From contig NZ_BBMP01000022.1 in the NCBI RefSeq assembly GCF_000755245.1, positions 310,001-374,000 of the forward strand: 64,000 nt of DNA, in the 5' to 3' direction. This DNA is from Halococcus sediminicola. GTDB lineage: Archaea > Halobacteriota > Halobacteria > Halobacteriales > Halococcaceae. The notes below the pieces were generated by a model. The model was given only the letters and a program-made list of their open reading frames with translations, did no database searches and was not told the origin of the DNA. Of the stretch, positions 17,198 to 26,115 are shown piece after piece (position 1 is the first letter of the stretch; each line of letters opens with the position of its first letter). Made by a program: the position numbers and the translations under genes.

Positions 17198-18079
17198 ATG
17201 GATGTCCTCGTGACCGGTGGCGACGGCTTCGTCGGACGCTACCTCTGTGACGAACTGGCCGAGCGCGGCCATAGCGTGACGGCACTCTCCCGTGACCCCG
17301 ACCCCTCGGTGTTCGATGGGGACGTCACGACCGCCGTCGGCGACGTGACGGCCTACGACTCCATTGTGGACACGTTCGCGGGTCACGATGCGGTCGTCAA
17401 TCTCGTCGCGCTCTCGCCGCTCTTTCAACCGCCGAGCGGAACGAGCCACCGTGAAGTCCACCTTCATGGGACGGAAAACGCCGTGCGGGCCGCCGAGGAA
17501 CATAGTATAAAACGGTTCGTCCAGATGAGCGCGCTCGGCGCGGATTCCGATGGTGAAACGGCGTACATCCGCACGAAGGGCCGTGCCGAGGGAGTGGTCA
17601 AAGATTCGGACCTCGACTGGACGATCTTCCGGCCCTCCGTCGTCTTCGGCGACGGCGGCGAGTTCGTCTCCTTCACGAAGAAAGTCACGCCGCCGTATCT
17701 CGCCCCCCTCCCCCGTGGCGGGCGCACGCGCTTTCAGCCCATCTGGGTCGGCGACCTCGCGCCGATGCTCGCCGATGGACTCGACGACGAGCACACCGGT
17801 GAGACGTACGAACTCGGCGGTCCAGCAGTATTGACGCTCGCCGACGTCGCCAAACTCGCCTATCGCGCGGAGGGCAAGCCCGTCTCCGTGCTGCCGGTGC
17901 CGATGGGGTTGACCAAACTCGGGATGAGCGCCGTCGGTCCCCTCCCGGTGATTCCCTTCGGCCCGGACCAGGCGCGCTCGCTCGAAATGGACAACGTGGT
18001 GCAGCAAAACGACATCGGTGCGTTCGGGCGGGGCGAGTCGGACCTGACGACGCTCGCCTCCTATCTCGACGTCCGCTGA
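17198..18079 (+). CDS. NmrA/NDUFA9-like NAD(P)-binding protein
   Basis: Atypical short-chain dehydrogenase of 293 residues. The N-terminal Rossmann motif is TGGDGFVGRYL. A second region, FVQMSALGADSDGETAYIRTKGRAE, has the Ser and Tyr/Lys positions of the SDR active site partly rewritten, as in the complex I assembly subunit NDUFA9/NuoX and NmrA groups. Haloarchaeal relatives are often labelled complex I NAD(P)-binding subunit family. Enzymatic activity cannot be assumed. No respiratory genes are adjacent. Confidence 0.82.
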   Translation: MDVLVTGGDGFVGRYLCDELAERGHSVTALSRDPDPSVFDGDVTTAVGDVTAYDSIVDTFAGHDAVVNLVALSPLFQPPSGTSHREVHLHGTENAVRAAEEHSIKRFVQMSALGADSDGETAYIRTKGRAEGVVKDSDLDWTIFRPSVVFGDGGEFVSFTKKVTPPYLAPLPRGGRTRFQPIWVGDLAPMLADGLDDEHTGETYELGGPAVLTLADVAKLAYRAEGKPVSVLPVPMGLTKLGMSAVGPLPVIPFGPDQARSLEMDNVVQQNDIGAFGRGESDLTTLASYLDVR

Positions 18080-18164
18080 CCACGCCCGTCTTCGGCCACC
18101 GTCAGCCACACGTCAGACGCGCGGCTGACGGGCGTTTTCGCCCGGCGGCGCGGCCGTGACACAA

Positions 18165-18174
18165 CGTTTATATC
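18165..18174 (+). promoter_or_regulatory. TATA box upstream of secreted protein gene
   Basis: CGTTTATATC is a good match to the haloarchaeal TATA box. Transcription should begin near 18195, leaving a short leader before the ATG at 18222. Confidence 0.5.
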
Positions 18175-18221
18175 GTCGTCGATGTTCGATTGAACAACCC
18201 CTGACACGGGACAGCACGCCG

Positions 18222-18986
18222 ATGACCGACTCGCCCCTCCTCCCCGTTCTCGCCGTCCTGCTAGTGGCTCTTCCGCTCGTCGCCACGCCCGCCGGAGCCG
18301 TCTCGGCGACGGCCAACGGCACGCCAGATGGCGCGCGCGTGGGCGAGAACGTCTCGGCGACCTTTGTGCTCGACGACCTCTACACGGAAGCCCCGACCGC
18401 GTGGCGACTCCACGCCGACACCGAACTCCGTAACGGCACGTGGACGGTCACGGCGGCGGGTCTCGACGGCAGCACGCTCGCCACGCGCTCGTTTCGAGGT
18501 CGGTCGTTCGACACGCCCGTGCGTGCTGCACAGAACGTGAGTAAACTGACGGTTCGGGTGACGGGCACCGCGCCGCCGGTCGAGAATTTCACCTACCGAC
18601 CGCGCGAGAAGTTCGCGCTCGCCGCACTCGCTCGCGGGCAGAACGGCTCCCGGGTCACCATCGACGACTGGTCGGCCGCCCACTACACGCCGGAGAGTCG
18701 CTCGGCGCGGCGGACGCTCAACGCGACGCAGACGGCCGTCGACGAGGACGGTAGCGACGACCTCGAAGAGCGCTTTGGGTTCGCCGTCATGGCCTACCGA
18801 AACGAGAGTTTCGGGCTGTCGAACGCCATCGCGAGCGACGTCAAGAGCACCGCCGAACGACCGGACTACCCCGTCGCCTTCCTCTCCGGACTCTTCCTCG
18901 GGGCCATCGCGGTCGCGCTCGGCGCTGCCGGTCTCCGCTCGTATCGGGAACGAGCACACGACGGCGACCAGTGGTCCGACCGCTGA
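18222..18986 (+). CDS. Secreted membrane-anchored protein, unknown function
   Basis: Protein of about 254 residues: a signal peptide (about 1-28, ending PAGAVSA), an extracytoplasmic domain with five or more Asn-X-Ser/Thr sequons (NGT, NVS, NGT, NVS, NFT), and a C-terminal membrane helix at about 220-240 followed by a charged cytoplasmic tail. This is a type I topology without PGF-CTERM. The sequons suit N-glycosylation. No known domain. Start at 18222 chosen because the upstream extension to 18156 is Arg-rich and would precede the signal peptide. Confidence 0.72.
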   Translation: MTDSPLLPVLAVLLVALPLVATPAGAVSATANGTPDGARVGENVSATFVLDDLYTEAPTAWRLHADTELRNGTWTVTAAGLDGSTLATRSFRGRSFDTPVRAAQNVSKLTVRVTGTAPPVENFTYRPREKFALAALARGQNGSRVTIDDWSAAHYTPESRSARRTLNATQTAVDEDGSDDLEERFGFAVMAYRNESFGLSNAIASDVKSTAERPDYPVAFLSGLFLGAIAVALGAAGLRSYRERAHDGDQWSDR

Positions 18987-19015
18987 GGGTTTGTCCGTCG
19001 AAGCGTAGATGCGGT

Positions 19016-19633
19016 ATGCGCGTCGTCGTGCCCTTCGCGGCCGAACAGCCGAAAACCCGTCTCGGGGACCTGCTGACACCCACCGAGCGCCGCGAGTTCG
19101 CCCGCGCGATGCTCGCCGACGTGCTCTCCGCCCTCCGCGCAAGCGGTCACGACCCCGAACTCCTCGCGACGGTGCCGGTCGACATCGACGCCCCCACGAC
19201 CGTCGACGAGCGCCCGCTGACGGCGGCCGTGAACGCGGTTCTCGAAACGACCTCACCCGTCGCAGTCGTGATGGCCGACCTCCCGCTCGCGTCGCCCGCC
19301 GCGCTCTCGAAACTATTTGACAGTCGAGAAGACGTGGTGCTCGCACCCGGTCGCGGCGGCGGGACGAACGCGCTCGTCGCTCGCCATCCCGATTTCCGCG
19401 CCGACTACCACGGTACCTCCTATCTGGACCATCTCGACCGTGCCCACCGCATCGGCGCGAGCGTCGAAACCGTCGATTCGTTTCGGCTTGGGACCGACAT
19501 CGACGAGCGCGCCGACCTCGCCGAGGTGCTCGTCCACGGCGACGGGCGGGCGCGCGCGTGGCTCGACCGGGCCGGGGTTCGACTCACTCGTGAGGATGGC
19601 CGCGTGGGCGTCACGCGCTCCGGAGACCGGTGA
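19016..19633 (+). CDS. cofC: 2-phospho-L-lactate guanylyltransferase
   Basis: Coenzyme F420 biosynthesis: activates 2-phospholactate with GTP before transfer to Fo. The 205-residue protein begins MRVVVPFAAEQPKTRL, a diverged nucleotidyltransferase start with the basic P-K-TRL loop. It contains VVMADLPLASP and a glycine-rich APGRGGGTNAL segment characteristic of CofC. The ATG at 19016 is 27 bp after the preceding gene's stop. It is followed by cofG and convergent cofH, so three Fo/F420 steps are clustered. Confidence 0.93.
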   Translation: MRVVVPFAAEQPKTRLGDLLTPTERREFARAMLADVLSALRASGHDPELLATVPVDIDAPTTVDERPLTAAVNAVLETTSPVAVVMADLPLASPAALSKLFDSREDVVLAPGRGGGTNALVARHPDFRADYHGTSYLDHLDRAHRIGASVETVDSFRLGTDIDERADLAEVLVHGDGRARAWLDRAGVRLTREDGRVGVTRSGDR

Positions 19634-19779
19634 ATCGGGTCGAAGTTGGGACAACCGTTTTGTCGGGCGACCGCCGAGTTCCGTTCGCGCGAGCCGGGTC
19701 GCGCGCAGTCGGTCGGTGTCGTCCCCTCCCGACACCGGCTTCCGGACAGTCTTTTGCCCGCCGCCCACGAGACGTTCCC

Positions 19780-20856
19780 ATGACCGGTCTCGCCGCCCTC
19801 GACACTGCCGACGAACGCGACTCTCTCTGCTCGGTGGGTCCCGGAGACGTCGACCCCGCGCCGGAACTCTCCTTCGCGCGCAACGTGTTCGTCCCGCTGA
19901 CGACGGCCTGCCGGTACACCTGTTCGTATTGTACGTACTTCGACCCACCCGGCGAGGCCTCGCTGATGAGCCGCGAACAGGTCCGCGACATGCTCGAAAC
20001 CGGTGCGGACGCCGGCTGTACGGAAGCCCTGTTCACGTTCGGCGACACGCCCGACGCGCGCTACACCGAAATCCACGACCAACTCGCCGCGTGGGGCTAC
20101 GACTCGATCCACGACTACCTGTACGCGATGTGCGACCTCGCCTTGGAGGTGGGACTGCTCCCCCACAGCAACCCCGGCGACCTCAGTAGGGGTAAAATGG
20201 CCCGCCTCGCGGAGGTGAATGCCTCGATGGGCGTCATGCTCGAAACCACCGCCGACGTCGACGCTCATTCGGGACCGCGGAAGAAGACGCCCGAACAGCG
20301 CCTCGAAACCATCCGCGCGGCCGGCGAGGTCGGGATTCCGTTTACTACTGGCATCCTCGTGGGTATCGGCGAGGACTGGACCGACCGCGCCGAGTCGCTG
20401 CTCGCCATCCGTGCACTGCACGAAGAGTACGGCCACATCCAAGAGATCATCGTCCAGCCGGTGGCCGAAAACGAGCGCTGGCGCGGTCACACACCCACAG
20501 TTGAGGTGCTGCGCCGGGCGGTTGCGATGGCCCGCTACGCGCTCCCCGATGAGATTTCCGTACAGGTCCCGCCGAACCTCGCGCCCGTCCGCGAGGTCGT
20601 CGACTGTGGCGTCGACGATCTCGGGGGAGTGTCGCCAATCACCGACGACCACATCAACCCCGACTACGCGTGGCCCGCGCTGCGCGAACTGGAGTCCATC
20701 GCCGACGATGCGGGCGTCCCTCTCCGCGAGCGCCTGCCGACCCACGACCACTACATCGAGAACGGCTGGCTCGCACCGCGAATCGAGCGCGCCATTGACC
20801 GCGACGACGAGGCTGGCGAGCGCTACCGGGCGGTGCTCTCGGCGGCGAGCGACTGA
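19780..20856 (+). CDS. cofG: FO synthase subunit 1 (7,8-didemethyl-8-hydroxy-5-deazariboflavin synthase)
   Basis: Radical SAM enzyme that, with CofH, builds the deazaflavin chromophore of F420. The 358-residue protein has the cluster motif CRYTCSYC (Cys44, Cys48, Cys51) followed by TYF, and a C-terminal barrel with QVPPNLAP and GGVSPITDDHINP typical of CofG. The ATG at 19780 gives a normal N-terminus; the in-frame extension back to 19630 is Arg-rich and rejected. It ends 6 bp from convergent cofH. Confidence 0.95.
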   Translation: MTGLAALDTADERDSLCSVGPGDVDPAPELSFARNVFVPLTTACRYTCSYCTYFDPPGEASLMSREQVRDMLETGADAGCTEALFTFGDTPDARYTEIHDQLAAWGYDSIHDYLYAMCDLALEVGLLPHSNPGDLSRGKMARLAEVNASMGVMLETTADVDAHSGPRKKTPEQRLETIRAAGEVGIPFTTGILVGIGEDWTDRAESLLAIRALHEEYGHIQEIIVQPVAENERWRGHTPTVEVLRRAVAMARYALPDEISVQVPPNLAPVREVVDCGVDDLGGVSPITDDHINPDYAWPALRELESIADDAGVPLRERLPTHDHYIENGWLAPRIERAIDRDDEAGERYRAVLSAASD

Positions 20857-20862
20857 CGCCGC

Positions 20863-22230
20863 TCAGTTGTCGGCGTGCGTACGGTTTTTCGACCCATCGT
20901 CGAACAGCGGCGTCCCGTCGGCCTGCGGCCCGAGCTGTGGTCCGGTCGGGTTCGCCGGGTCGATGTCCCGAATCCGCCGGTAGTCCGTCGAGCGCTCGGC
21001 GGGCGTCCGTCCGATGGCCGCAATCATCTCGACGTACTCGGCGAAACTCCGGTACTCGCCGAACTCGCCGCCCGCGCGCTTGGTGATTTCCTCCGAGAGG
21101 ATAGTGCCCATGAAGTCGTTCGCGCCACACGAAAGCATCTTGAGGCCCTGCTGGTCGCCGTATTTCACCCAGCTCGACTGGATGTTGTCGATGTTGTCGA
21201 GAAAGAGTCTGGAGACCGCGATCATCAGTTCGTCCTCGTCGTCGGTGGCTCCGGACTCGACGATGCCGCGCTCGGCCAGCGGCGTGTTCGGATGGATAAA
21301 GGAGAGGGGAACGAACTCGGTGATGTTTCCAGTTCGGTCCTGCAACTCGCGCACCCGCTGGAGGTGTCTCACCCGATGAGCGGCGTTCTCGACGTGGCCG
21401 TACATGATCGTCGCGGTCATGTCGAGACCCACGCTGGCGGCGGCCTCCATCGCCGTCAGCCACCCATCAGTATCGATCTTGCCCGGACAGATGACGTCGC
21501 GCACCTCGTCGACGAGAATTTCGGCCGCCGTTCCGGGCACCGAATCCAGCCCCGCCGCTTTCAGTCGGCCATAGACTTCCTCGTAGCTCCAGTCGGTGCC
21601 GCGACGGGCGTGATAGGCCTCCTCGGGCGTCATCGAGTGGAGGTGCACTCCACTCGTGCTCATCGCGTCCATCTGTTCGAGATAGGTGCCGGGGTCGGTG
21701 TCGTAGGCCGCCGGCGGACGGTAGTTCACCGTTTTGGGGGCGTCGTCGTAGCCCGCGAGGATCTCGTGGTGGTCGTCGTCGAGCGCGAACGCGGGATGCA
21801 GCCCCGAAACGGAGGTGACCTCGTAGATGCCGCGTTTCGCTGCCTGCTCGACGATCTCCCGTGATTCGGCGGGCGTCTTGGTGAAGCCACCATGACTCTC
21901 CTCGCTGTCCGATTGAAACCGGTGTGAGCTGTCCTTGAAGTTGCAGAACAGACAGCCAGTATTGCAGGCGGTCGTGACGTTGTTGTTGAGGTTCGCGACG
22001 AAGGTGACGCGCTCGCCAACTACCTCCGCCCGGCGGCGGTCGGCGGCTTCGAGCACCCGCTCTTTACGCTCGGGGTCGATTCCCGAACTTCCTGTACCAG
22101 TGGTGATGAGTTCGATGCCGTCGGCGACCGCGAGGCGCTCTCTCCCCTGTGCCTTCCGGAGAGCGTTCTCGAAGGACTGGTCAGTCTCGGGAACGTACTC
22201 GAAGCCGAACTCCCCGCGCGAGCGCTGCAT
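20863..22230 (-). CDS. cofH: FO synthase subunit 2
   Basis: Radical SAM partner of CofG; it couples 4-hydroxybenzyl from tyrosine to a ribityl-uracil. The 455-residue protein has CNTGCLFC (Cys89, Cys93, Cys96) and further CofH segments such as YHARRGTDWSYEEV and PGTAAEILVDEVRDVICP. It is longer than methanogen CofH (about 360), with an acidic N-terminal 80 residues and a C-terminal tail, as in haloarchaea. The start at 22230 (MQRSRGEF) follows the residue composition change; an upstream extension in frame is a shadow of the zinc-finger genes. Confidence 0.94.
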   Translation of the reverse strand: MQRSRGEFGFEYVPETDQSFENALRKAQGRERLAVADGIELITTGTGSSGIDPERKERVLEAADRRRAEVVGERVTFVANLNNNVTTACNTGCLFCNFKDSSHRFQSDSEESHGGFTKTPAESREIVEQAAKRGIYEVTSVSGLHPAFALDDDHHEILAGYDDAPKTVNYRPPAAYDTDPGTYLEQMDAMSTSGVHLHSMTPEEAYHARRGTDWSYEEVYGRLKAAGLDSVPGTAAEILVDEVRDVICPGKIDTDGWLTAMEAAASVGLDMTATIMYGHVENAAHRVRHLQRVRELQDRTGNITEFVPLSFIHPNTPLAERGIVESGATDDEDELMIAVSRLFLDNIDNIQSSWVKYGDQQGLKMLSCGANDFMGTILSEEITKRAGGEFGEYRSFAEYVEMIAAIGRTPAERSTDYRRIRDIDPANPTGPQLGPQADGTPLFDDGSKNRTHADN

Positions 22231-22273
22231 GAGTGAGAGGCGCGGCGAGTGCGTTAAAATCCCACGGTGGTCG

Positions 22274-22510
22274 TCAGGCGGACTGGCCCGACGGCGAGGG
22301 CTCGGAGAGTTCGCCGTCGAGGTCCGCAAAGCAGTCCGGACAGACCATCCGTATCGTCTCGGTCTCCTCGCCGGGACCGCTCTCGTCGATGAGGACGGCC
22401 CGGCAGTTCGGGTACTCGCGCGGGCTGAGGTCCGTTCCACAGAGCGCACAGTCCGTCCCGGCCGGGGTCGTCTCGGGCGTCTCGCCGGGTGGCTCCGGGT
22501 TCTCGCTCAT
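22274..22510 (-). CDS. Small zinc-finger protein
   Basis: Protein of 78 residues with a disordered acidic N-terminus and two CxxC knuckles: CALCG and CPDCF. The spacing of about 30 residues is typical of haloarchaeal one-domain zinc-finger microproteins. The start at 22510 overlaps the stop of the next upstream small gene (ATGA). No function is known. Zinc binding is inferred from the cysteines. Confidence 0.72.
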   Translation of the reverse strand: MSENPEPPGETPETTPAGTDCALCGTDLSPREYPNCRAVLIDESGPGEETETIRMVCPDCFADLDGELSEPSPSGQSA

Positions 22511-22665
22511 CGGTCGCCCCCCTCGAAGCGAGCGCTCAGTTCGTTCCAGCAGCCACGACAGAGCCGGTAGGACGACTGGTCGCCGTCCGCGGAGTCGTCT
22601 TCGAGTCGGATGCGCCACTGAGACTCGCCACGCGACTCACACTTCGCACAGATGGATTCGGTCAT
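22507..22665 (-). CDS. Zinc-finger microprotein, 52 residues
   Basis: Short gene starting at the ATG 22665 and beginning MTESICAKCESRGESQW. It has CAKC near the N-terminus and a second knuckle CRGC about 30 residues later, then a short acidic tail ending FEGGDR. Its TGA overlaps the ATG of the downstream zinc-finger gene, so the two are translationally coupled. The conserved cysteine pairs, start-stop overlap and coding-like composition support a real gene. It is probably cotranscribed with its partner, and perhaps with cofH downstream. Role unknown. Confidence 0.72.
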   Translation of the reverse strand: MTESICAKCESRGESQWRIRLEDDSADGDQSSYRLCRGCWNELSARFEGGDR

Positions 22666-22760
22666 GTGGGAGGTTCTGGCCACACGCTTGGTGACGGAGC
22701 GACCTATATGTTTGCTCGCGCGATGACAACCGCTTAGTTCGCCGCCGCCGACCCCCTCCC

Positions 22761-23783
22761 ATGACCAGCGTCAAGGAGTTCCGTGTCGAGCGGGCGGCCA
22801 CGCCCGACGAGCTCGGTCGCGGACGGTTCGTCTTCACCGACGCCTACTCGATCTTCGATTGGGGGCGCATGCCCGACGCCATCCCCGAGAAGGGCCGGAG
22901 TCTCTGTGCGATGGGCGCACACAACTTCTCGCTGCTCGAAGCCGAGGGGATCCCGACACACTATCGAGGTGTCGTCGCCGACGGCTCGGTGACCGACCTC
23001 GAAGACGCGGACGACGCGCCGCGTGAGATGGCCATCGATCTCGCGCAGGTGCCAGACCTCCCGGTCGAGGATGGAGCCTACGACTACGGAGCCTTCCACG
23101 TCGACGCGGGCGACAACTACCTGATTCCGCTCGAAATCGTCTTCCGGAACTCGGTTCCGGAGGGGTCGAGTCTGCGCTCGCGGCGCGACCCCGAGGCGGT
23201 GAGTCTCGACGCCGCCGAGTGGCCCGACGAGTCGGTGGAACTGTCGGAACCGGTCGTCGAGTTCTCGACGAAGTTCGAGGAACAGGACCGCTATCTCACC
23301 CGCAAGGAAGCCGACGCGATCGCCGGCCGGGCGACGCTCGACGAACTCGCAACCCTCGCCCGCGAGGTGAATCGCGTCGTGACCGAGCGCGCCGAGGAAG
23401 TGGGGCTGACCCACGAGGACGGCAAGATCGAGTGCCTCTATCACGACGGCGAGGTGCGCGTCGCGGACGTCGTGGGAACGTTCGACGAGAACCGGTTTTC
23501 GTACGACGGGCACGAACTCTCGAAGGAGGTGCTCAGGCAGTATCACAAACGCACCCAATCCGAGTGGGTCGCGGCCGTGGGCGAGGCGAAAGGCGAGGCC
23601 GCCGAGGGTGGCAAAACCGACTGGCGGGCACTCTGTGAACCCGACCCCGAACCGCTCGCCCAAGACGTCATCGCTACGGCGAGCGACCTCTACACCGCCG
23701 GCGCGAACGCCTACCTCGGTCGGGAACTGTTCGACGCACCCGACCTCAATAGCGCGGTCGCAGCAGCAGGTGCACTGGAGTAG
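22761..23783 (+). CDS. purC: Phosphoribosylaminoimidazole-succinocarboxamide synthase
   Basis: SAICAR synthetase, purine biosynthesis step joining aspartate to CAIR with ATP. The 340-residue protein shows the PurC hallmarks VFTDAYSIFDWGRMPD and IPLEIVFRNSVPEGSS, plus DGKIECLYHDGEVRVADVVG. It is longer than bacterial PurC (about 240), closer to the eukaryotic and haloarchaeal form. The order purC, purS, purQ suggests a purine operon; purL is not in the window. Confidence 0.95.
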   Translation: MTSVKEFRVERAATPDELGRGRFVFTDAYSIFDWGRMPDAIPEKGRSLCAMGAHNFSLLEAEGIPTHYRGVVADGSVTDLEDADDAPREMAIDLAQVPDLPVEDGAYDYGAFHVDAGDNYLIPLEIVFRNSVPEGSSLRSRRDPEAVSLDAAEWPDESVELSEPVVEFSTKFEEQDRYLTRKEADAIAGRATLDELATLAREVNRVVTERAEEVGLTHEDGKIECLYHDGEVRVADVVGTFDENRFSYDGHELSKEVLRQYHKRTQSEWVAAVGEAKGEAAEGGKTDWRALCEPDPEPLAQDVIATASDLYTAGANAYLGRELFDAPDLNSAVAAAGALE

Positions 23784-23822
23784 TTTCGAAGCGCTTTCGC
23801 CCGCCCGGACGAGTCAGTATCC

Positions 23823-24074
23823 ATGACCGCTTACACCGCCGTCGTCACCGTGCGACTGAAGCGGGGCGTGCTCGACCCCGAGGCCGAGACCACCCGACAG
23901 GCACTCGAACGGCTCGGCTTCGAACTCGGCGAACTGCGCGCGGCCGACCGCTTCGAGATCGACCTCGACGCCGAAAGCGAGGCCACCGCCGAAGAGCGCG
24001 CCGACGAGATGGCTGAACGCCTGCTTGCGAATCCCACGATCCACGACTACTCCGTAGCAATCGAGAACAGATGA
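23823..24074 (+). CDS. purS: FGAM synthase subunit PurS
   Basis: Small scaffold subunit (83 residues) of formylglycinamidine ribonucleotide synthase, holding PurL and PurQ together. It begins MTAYTAVVTVRLKRGVLDPEAE and ends in NPTIHDYSVAIENR, the usual PurS pattern. The stop overlaps the purQ start (ATGA). Confidence 0.95.
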   Translation: MTAYTAVVTVRLKRGVLDPEAETTRQALERLGFELGELRAADRFEIDLDAESEATAEERADEMAERLLANPTIHDYSVAIENR

Positions 24075-24748
24075 CGGTTTCAGTGATCCAGTTCGGCGGC
24101 TCGAACTGCGACCGCGACGCCGTGCGCGCGCTCGACGCGGTGGGTGTCGAAGCCGAGCGCGTCTGGCACGAGGACGGACTCCCCGACGATCCCTCGGGCA
24201 TCGTCCTCCCCGGTGGATTCTCCTACGGCGATTACCTCCGCGCGGGCGCGATGGCCGGGCGCGCACCCATCGTCGAGGCGGTCCGCGACGCCGCGCGCGA
24301 GGGGGTTCCGGTGCTCGGCATCTGTAACGGCGCGCAGGTCGGCTGCGAGGCGGGGCTCACGGTAGGAGCCTTCACCACGAACGCGAGCGCACGCTTCCAA
24401 TGCGAGCACGTCCATCTTCGTGTGGAGAACGCCGAGACACCGTGGACGCGCGCCTTCGCGGCGGGCGAGGTCATCTCGCTGCCCATCGCCCACGGCGAGG
24501 GACGCTTCGAGATCGACGAGGCGAAACTCGCCGCACTCGACGACGAGAACCGCATCCTCTTTCGCTACTGCGACGCGGATGGAAATCTGACGACGGCGGC
24601 GAACCCCAACGGCTCGACGGGCGCGGTGGCGGGTCTCTGCGGCGAGCACGGGAACGTCGCCGTGTTGATGCCCCATCCAGAGCGCGCGACGCTGCCGGAA
24701 CTCGGTGGCACGGATGGACGGGGAATCCTGCGCGGGTTCGCCGAGTGA
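24071..24748 (+). CDS. purQ: FGAM synthase glutaminase subunit PurQ
   Basis: Class I glutamine amidotransferase subunit that delivers ammonia to PurL. The 225-residue protein has the nucleophile elbow LGICNGAQVG, PGGFSYGDYLRAGA upstream of it, and the catalytic His/Glu pair near the end (MPHPERA). The start overlaps purS by four bases. Confidence 0.96.
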   Translation: MTVSVIQFGGSNCDRDAVRALDAVGVEAERVWHEDGLPDDPSGIVLPGGFSYGDYLRAGAMAGRAPIVEAVRDAAREGVPVLGICNGAQVGCEAGLTVGAFTTNASARFQCEHVHLRVENAETPWTRAFAAGEVISLPIAHGEGRFEIDEAKLAALDDENRILFRYCDADGNLTTAANPNGSTGAVAGLCGEHGNVAVLMPHPERATLPELGGTDGRGILRGFAE

Positions 24749-24795
24749 AGTCGGGCGACCGTGGGTTTTTGTCCGTGGCGATGATACTGCTTTAC

Positions 24796-24906
24796 ATGGG
24801 TGAGCGCGCGTGTTACCTCGCGATCTGTCCGAACTGTGACCTGCAGGTGTCGATCGCCGACGATACCTGTCCCGAGTGTGGAGCCGCCATCGACGCCGGC
24901 GAATGA
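24796..24906 (+). CDS. Zinc-ribbon microprotein, 36 residues
   Basis: Very small protein beginning MGERACYLAICPNCDLQVS, with a second knuckle CPECG about 14 residues later, a compact zinc-ribbon. An ATG at 24781 would add five hydrophobic residues; 24796 is preferred. It lies 47 bp after purQ and might be on the same transcript. The tight CPNC...CPEC pattern makes chance unlikely. Function unknown. Confidence 0.65.
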   Translation: MGERACYLAICPNCDLQVSIADDTCPECGAAIDAGE

Positions 24907-24970
24907 TTCCGAACTGATGGATCGGCCGCTATCGGTCGAACAGCAGGCGAGAACGATCGACTGAAAAGTT

Positions 24971-26041
24971 CTATCGCGCCAACGGCATCCCGTAACTCTT
25001 CTCGCGCTCCATTACCGTCTCCCACGTCCGTTCGCACCCACAGGAGACTTGCGAAAACACGGACGGGTCCTGTCGGAGATCGAAGTCCTTGATCGCGGTT
25101 TGAACGTGGTCGTCACACTCCCCGCAGTTGTGCGGACCTCTATCGGAGCCGTGGCCAACAGGATCGGAGATCACGAGCGCGTCGGCGTCGGCGGTCGATT
25201 CTAGAACTTCAGCCACCGACCAGAGCCACGGCGGGCGATAGCCACCGTCGTGATACAGTTCCTCGACCATCGTGTGGCGCTGGACATTGCATGGGTTCAT
25301 CGACACGGTGTGGGCGTACTCCGCACAGCGCCGGACGGACGATTGCATGTCCGCGACGGCCTCCGATTCGCTGAGGAAGGGGGGTTTCATCAGGAGATAC
25401 GCTTTGATACCCGCGCCCGCATCTTGGGCCTGCTCGCTCGCCGTGACGAAATCGGCAAAATCGAAATACTTGTTCACGCAGTCGTGGCGCACCCTGTCGG
25501 TGGCGGTCTCCAGTCCGACCGCCACGTCGACCGCGAGCCCCTGTTCGGTGAAGTCGGCGAGGCGGTCGTGCTCGACGAAATCGGGTAAGGATTCGACGAC
25601 GATGCGCTCGCGGTCGCCGAAGGTCTCGGCGATCGCTCGGCGGCTTTCGGCGGGCACTTCGCGTTCGTCGAGGAAGCTCCCAGAAGTGTAGATCTTGATC
25701 AGCGGACACGGCTCGTCGCTGTTTTCGCGTTCGTGGTCGAGACAGGCGTCGAGTTGGTCCACGAGCGCGTCGTGAGGGACCGTCCCGCCCTCGACCGACT
25801 CGGCGACGTAGCCACACATCGTACAGCCACCGGCGCGCGCCCAGCGACAGCCGCCAGTGTTCAGGATGATGGTCAGACTATCTCGTACGCCATCGGGCGT
25901 GTTGTCCTCGTCGACCCACACCCGGGTCGGTTCGTGCGGGTCGTAGGTTCGGTCGTTGCGCGCGCGAATCTCGCGCATCGCGGCGTTGTGGGCGTCCATG
26001 CCCTTCCCCGTCTCGTAGACTTCGGGGCTCGGCTGACTCAT
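24971..26041 (-). CDS. Archaeosine biosynthesis radical SAM protein RaSEA
   Basis: Works with ArcS to convert preQ0-lysine at tRNA position 15 into archaeosine (established for the RaSEA-ArcS complex). The 356-residue protein has the unusual cluster motif C-x7-C-x2-C: Cys65, Cys73 and Cys76 in GGCRWARAGGCTMCGY. It also has a B12-less radical SAM barrel and a C-terminal Cys-rich tail (CGECDD, CGCER). The start at 26041 (MSQPSPEVYE) was preferred to an ATG nine codons upstream. It lies directly downstream of arcS, 74 bp away on the same strand. Confidence 0.92.
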   Translation of the reverse strand: MSQPSPEVYETGKGMDAHNAAMREIRARNDRTYDPHEPTRVWVDEDNTPDGVRDSLTIILNTGGCRWARAGGCTMCGYVAESVEGGTVPHDALVDQLDACLDHERENSDEPCPLIKIYTSGSFLDEREVPAESRRAIAETFGDRERIVVESLPDFVEHDRLADFTEQGLAVDVAVGLETATDRVRHDCVNKYFDFADFVTASEQAQDAGAGIKAYLLMKPPFLSESEAVADMQSSVRRCAEYAHTVSMNPCNVQRHTMVEELYHDGGYRPPWLWSVAEVLESTADADALVISDPVGHGSDRGPHNCGECDDHVQTAIKDFDLRQDPSVFSQVSCGCERTWETVMEREKSYGMPLAR

Positions 26042-26115
26042 TGGATGGGGTACCGTGCCGAGCGCCAAAACCCCACCGTCCGCTGCCCGTTTCGTGATCT
26101 CGTCGTTCTCGTCGC

